Of a stretch of DNA of 64,000 bases, positions 62,708-64,000 are shown piece by piece. The notes below the pieces were generated by a model that saw only the letters and a program-made list of their open reading frames with translations, was not told where the DNA came from and searched no databases. How positions within the stretch are numbered: position 1 is the first letter of the stretch; each line of letters starts with the position of its first letter. The translations under genes and the position numbers were made by a program. This stretch comes from G965230065 sp965230065 (GTDB taxonomy: Bacteria > Bacteroidota > Bacteroidia > Cytophagales > Cyclobacteriaceae), in contig OZ245942.1 of the NCBI GenBank assembly GCA_965230065.1, positions 5,146,001 to 5,210,000 on the forward strand. The letters run 5' to 3'.

Positions 62708-63619
62708 ATGTACCATCTGCAAAAATCCGTAGATCTTATCAAAGCGGACAACCAATCGGGTTCGTCTGGCATTTTACATCAAACCATACAATCGGTCATT
62801 CTTTATTTGAAAGATACCGAAGATGATCCGGCCGCTGTAAAAAGAGTAATTACCCAATCCCTTAAAGAATTATTGGGTTCATTTGGTACCATGACGGTTT
62901 TATTTCATTTTGTAAACCATCTGTTTTTGGCGATGGACCATGTCAAGAACCCCCGGGAGTTGAACAAGTATTTGCTGGAAGTGGTGCATAATTATGAAAA
63001 TGCCTGGGAAGATGCGCCCCGGCGTGTGGCCCAGAATGCTTTCAAAAACATTGAGTTTGAGCAAAAAACGGTATTGGTACATAGCAACAGCTCTGCCATT
63101 GGCCACCTTTTTTCTTATTTGAAAAAACAGCAAATTGAAAGCGTGCATATTATTCAGACAGAATCGCGGCCGGCCTATGAAGGCAGGGTTTTGGGCAAAC
63201 AACTGGCTGATTTGGGGTTTCCGGTCAAATTGATTGCCGATTCCAGCATCAGTCGGTACATGGACAAAGTAGATATGGCAATTGTGGGTGCAGATAGTAT
63301 TTCAGAAAGTTGTTTCATCAATAAAATTGGCACACAACTGATTGCCCTGGTTTGCCAGCATTTCAAAATTCCGCTTTATGTCCTGTCAGATAGCCGGAAG
63401 TTAATCCCGGAAACCGTACATTTCCCTTTTCAGGAAGCCCCAAAACCAGAAGCCGAAATACTGGAAGAACCGCATCACAACATTGAAGCTGAAAACTATT
63501 ATTTTGAGGAAGTACCCAACGAAATGGTTACGGCATTTGTTTTGGAAGACCGGGTGCTACAGGATATTCAGATTTCGGATATTTTACAAAAGAGGGAGGT
63601 TTCTACTGAGCTGGTTTAG
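62708..63619 (+). CDS. eIF-2B / MtnA superfamily protein
   Basis: A 303-residue protein of the translation initiation factor 2B-related superfamily. After a helical N-terminus, the Rossmann-like domain shows VLVHSNSSAIGHLFSYL, ESRPAYEGRVLGKQLADLGFPVKLIAD, MAIVGADSIS and NKIGTQLIALVCQHFKIPLYVL. In bacteria such proteins are usually sugar-phosphate isomerases (methylthioribose-1-phosphate or ribose-1,5-bisphosphate type) rather than translation factors. The invariant catalytic cysteine of MtnA is not evident, so the substrate is uncertain. It ends directly beside the convergent gene at 63620 with no spacer. Confidence 0.85.
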   Translation: MYHLQKSVDLIKADNQSGSSGILHQTIQSVILYLKDTEDDPAAVKRVITQSLKELLGSFGTMTVLFHFVNHLFLAMDHVKNPRELNKYLLEVVHNYENAWEDAPRRVAQNAFKNIEFEQKTVLVHSNSSAIGHLFSYLKKQQIESVHIIQTESRPAYEGRVLGKQLADLGFPVKLIADSSISRYMDKVDMAIVGADSISESCFINKIGTQLIALVCQHFKIPLYVLSDSRKLIPETVHFPFQEAPKPEAEILEEPHHNIEAENYYFEEVPNEMVTAFVLEDRVLQDIQISDILQKREVSTELV

Positions 63620-64000
63620 TTATAATAAAAACCTGTAATTCGCAGAAAGTAAGAACGATTTCCTGTCGCCAATTATCCCGCCTTCTGAACGGAACATCCA
63701 TCTTTTGTTCAACTGGAATTGTGCGCCAATGACCCCGTTCCACATATCTTTTACCTGCTTATCCATGCCATATCTTATGATCGTGCTGCCCTCGGCATCC
63801 TCAACACGTTCAACGATGGGCGTAAGGATTTCTTCGGCCTTCTCCATTTTAATTCTGTCAATAGGATTGTCAGAGTCAAGGGTATTATACCATGCCCAAT
63901 ATTCACCAACAATTTCATCCCTGCGGTCCCAAACATCGGGCGGGAGGGCATCAATTAGTTGTATTTCGCCAACAGTAGCAGAAGCCATAGAAGCCCGCAT
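63620..64000 (-). CDS. 3' part of an outer membrane protein gene leaving the window
   Basis: The visible 126 codons end with QLNKRWMFRSEGGIIGDRKSFLLSANYRFLL, the amphipathic strands and terminal aromatic-leucine of an outer membrane beta-barrel. The upstream part (VWDRRDEIVGEYWAWYNTLDSDNP and EILTPIVERVEDAEGST) looks like a periplasmic or loop segment. The frame is still open at position 64000; the ATG there is a chance edge, so the true start is probably outside. Convergent, without a spacer, with the eIF-2B-like gene. Confidence 0.55.
   Translation of the reverse strand: MRASMASATVGEIQLIDALPPDVWDRRDEIVGEYWAWYNTLDSDNPIDRIKMEKAEEILTPIVERVEDAEGSTIIRYGMDKQVKDMWNGVIGAQFQLNKRWMFRSEGGIIGDRKSFLLSANYRFLL

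Noticed and set aside
1..64000. Search for tRNA, rRNA, CRISPR arrays, integrase genes or insertion sequences
   Set aside because: No cloverleaf-like tRNA ends, rRNA segments, spaced direct repeats or transposase frames were recognised; all long frames have other assignments.

Overview
The window is a stretch of Bacteroidota chromosome, most likely from a Cytophagales-type marine or soil bacterium. The evidence is the family content: a type IX secretion C-terminal sorting domain (5955-7958), DUF4295 next to rpmB-rpmG, DUF5522, DUF4783, a RemB/Wzi-like outer membrane protein, helix-hairpin-helix and PorV/PorQ-like outer membrane proteins. Promoters resemble TTTG-N19-TAnnTTTG rather than the sigma-70 consensus, and start codons rarely have a strong Shine-Dalgarno sequence. 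No rRNA, tRNA, CRISPR array, transposase or integrase was seen.

Layout. 1-31 kb is mostly ordinary chromosome: an iduronate-2-sulfatase-like lipoprotein, a LuxR-type response regulator with a divergent small gene and a perfect 12-bp inverted repeat between them, the SpoIIM/RDD membrane cluster, a T9SS-exported beta-propeller-type protein, a PduO-type cobalamin adenosyltransferase with an ABC ATPase, a large membrane-TPR protein, gatC, plsC, rocD, rpmB-rpmG-DUF4295-ftsY, DUF4783, nadC, an M16 peptidase, a RemB-like protein, a PiT-like membrane protein, an M20 amidohydrolase, a SPOR-like lipoprotein, a secreted putative carbohydrate-active protein, glnA and a glycerate kinase. Short genes are present at 159-296, 15974-16126 (DUF4295), 31024-31164 and 37164-37337 (DUF5908).

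The accessory centrepiece is a complete-looking extracellular contractile injection system (eCIS; Afp/PVC/AlgoCIS relatives) at 33217-59309. In order: DUF4255 tail terminator (Afp16-like), an unknown protein, one sheath, two tube proteins, a DUF5908 protein, the LysM-type Afp7, a VgrG-like spike (Afp8), gp25 (Afp9), two giant baseplate wedge proteins (Afp11/12), a 1.25-kb-residue PKD-domain protein in the position of the fibre, the tape measure protein, two DUF4157-headed metalloprotease-like cargo candidates, the AAA+ ATPase (Afp15), and a PAAR tip encoded on the opposite strand. Overlapping or near-touching genes indicate one long transcript, but five internal spacers each carry palindromic hairpin elements which could set stoichiometry. 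The larger cargo candidate (1263 residues) has three separate HExxH motifs, and its last two protease-like modules look like a tandem duplication.

59.7-64 kb returns to outer-membrane and housekeeping-type genes: a PorV/PorQ-like barrel, a helix-hairpin-helix protein, an eIF-2B/MtnA-superfamily protein, and the 3' end of an outer membrane protein gene leaving the window.
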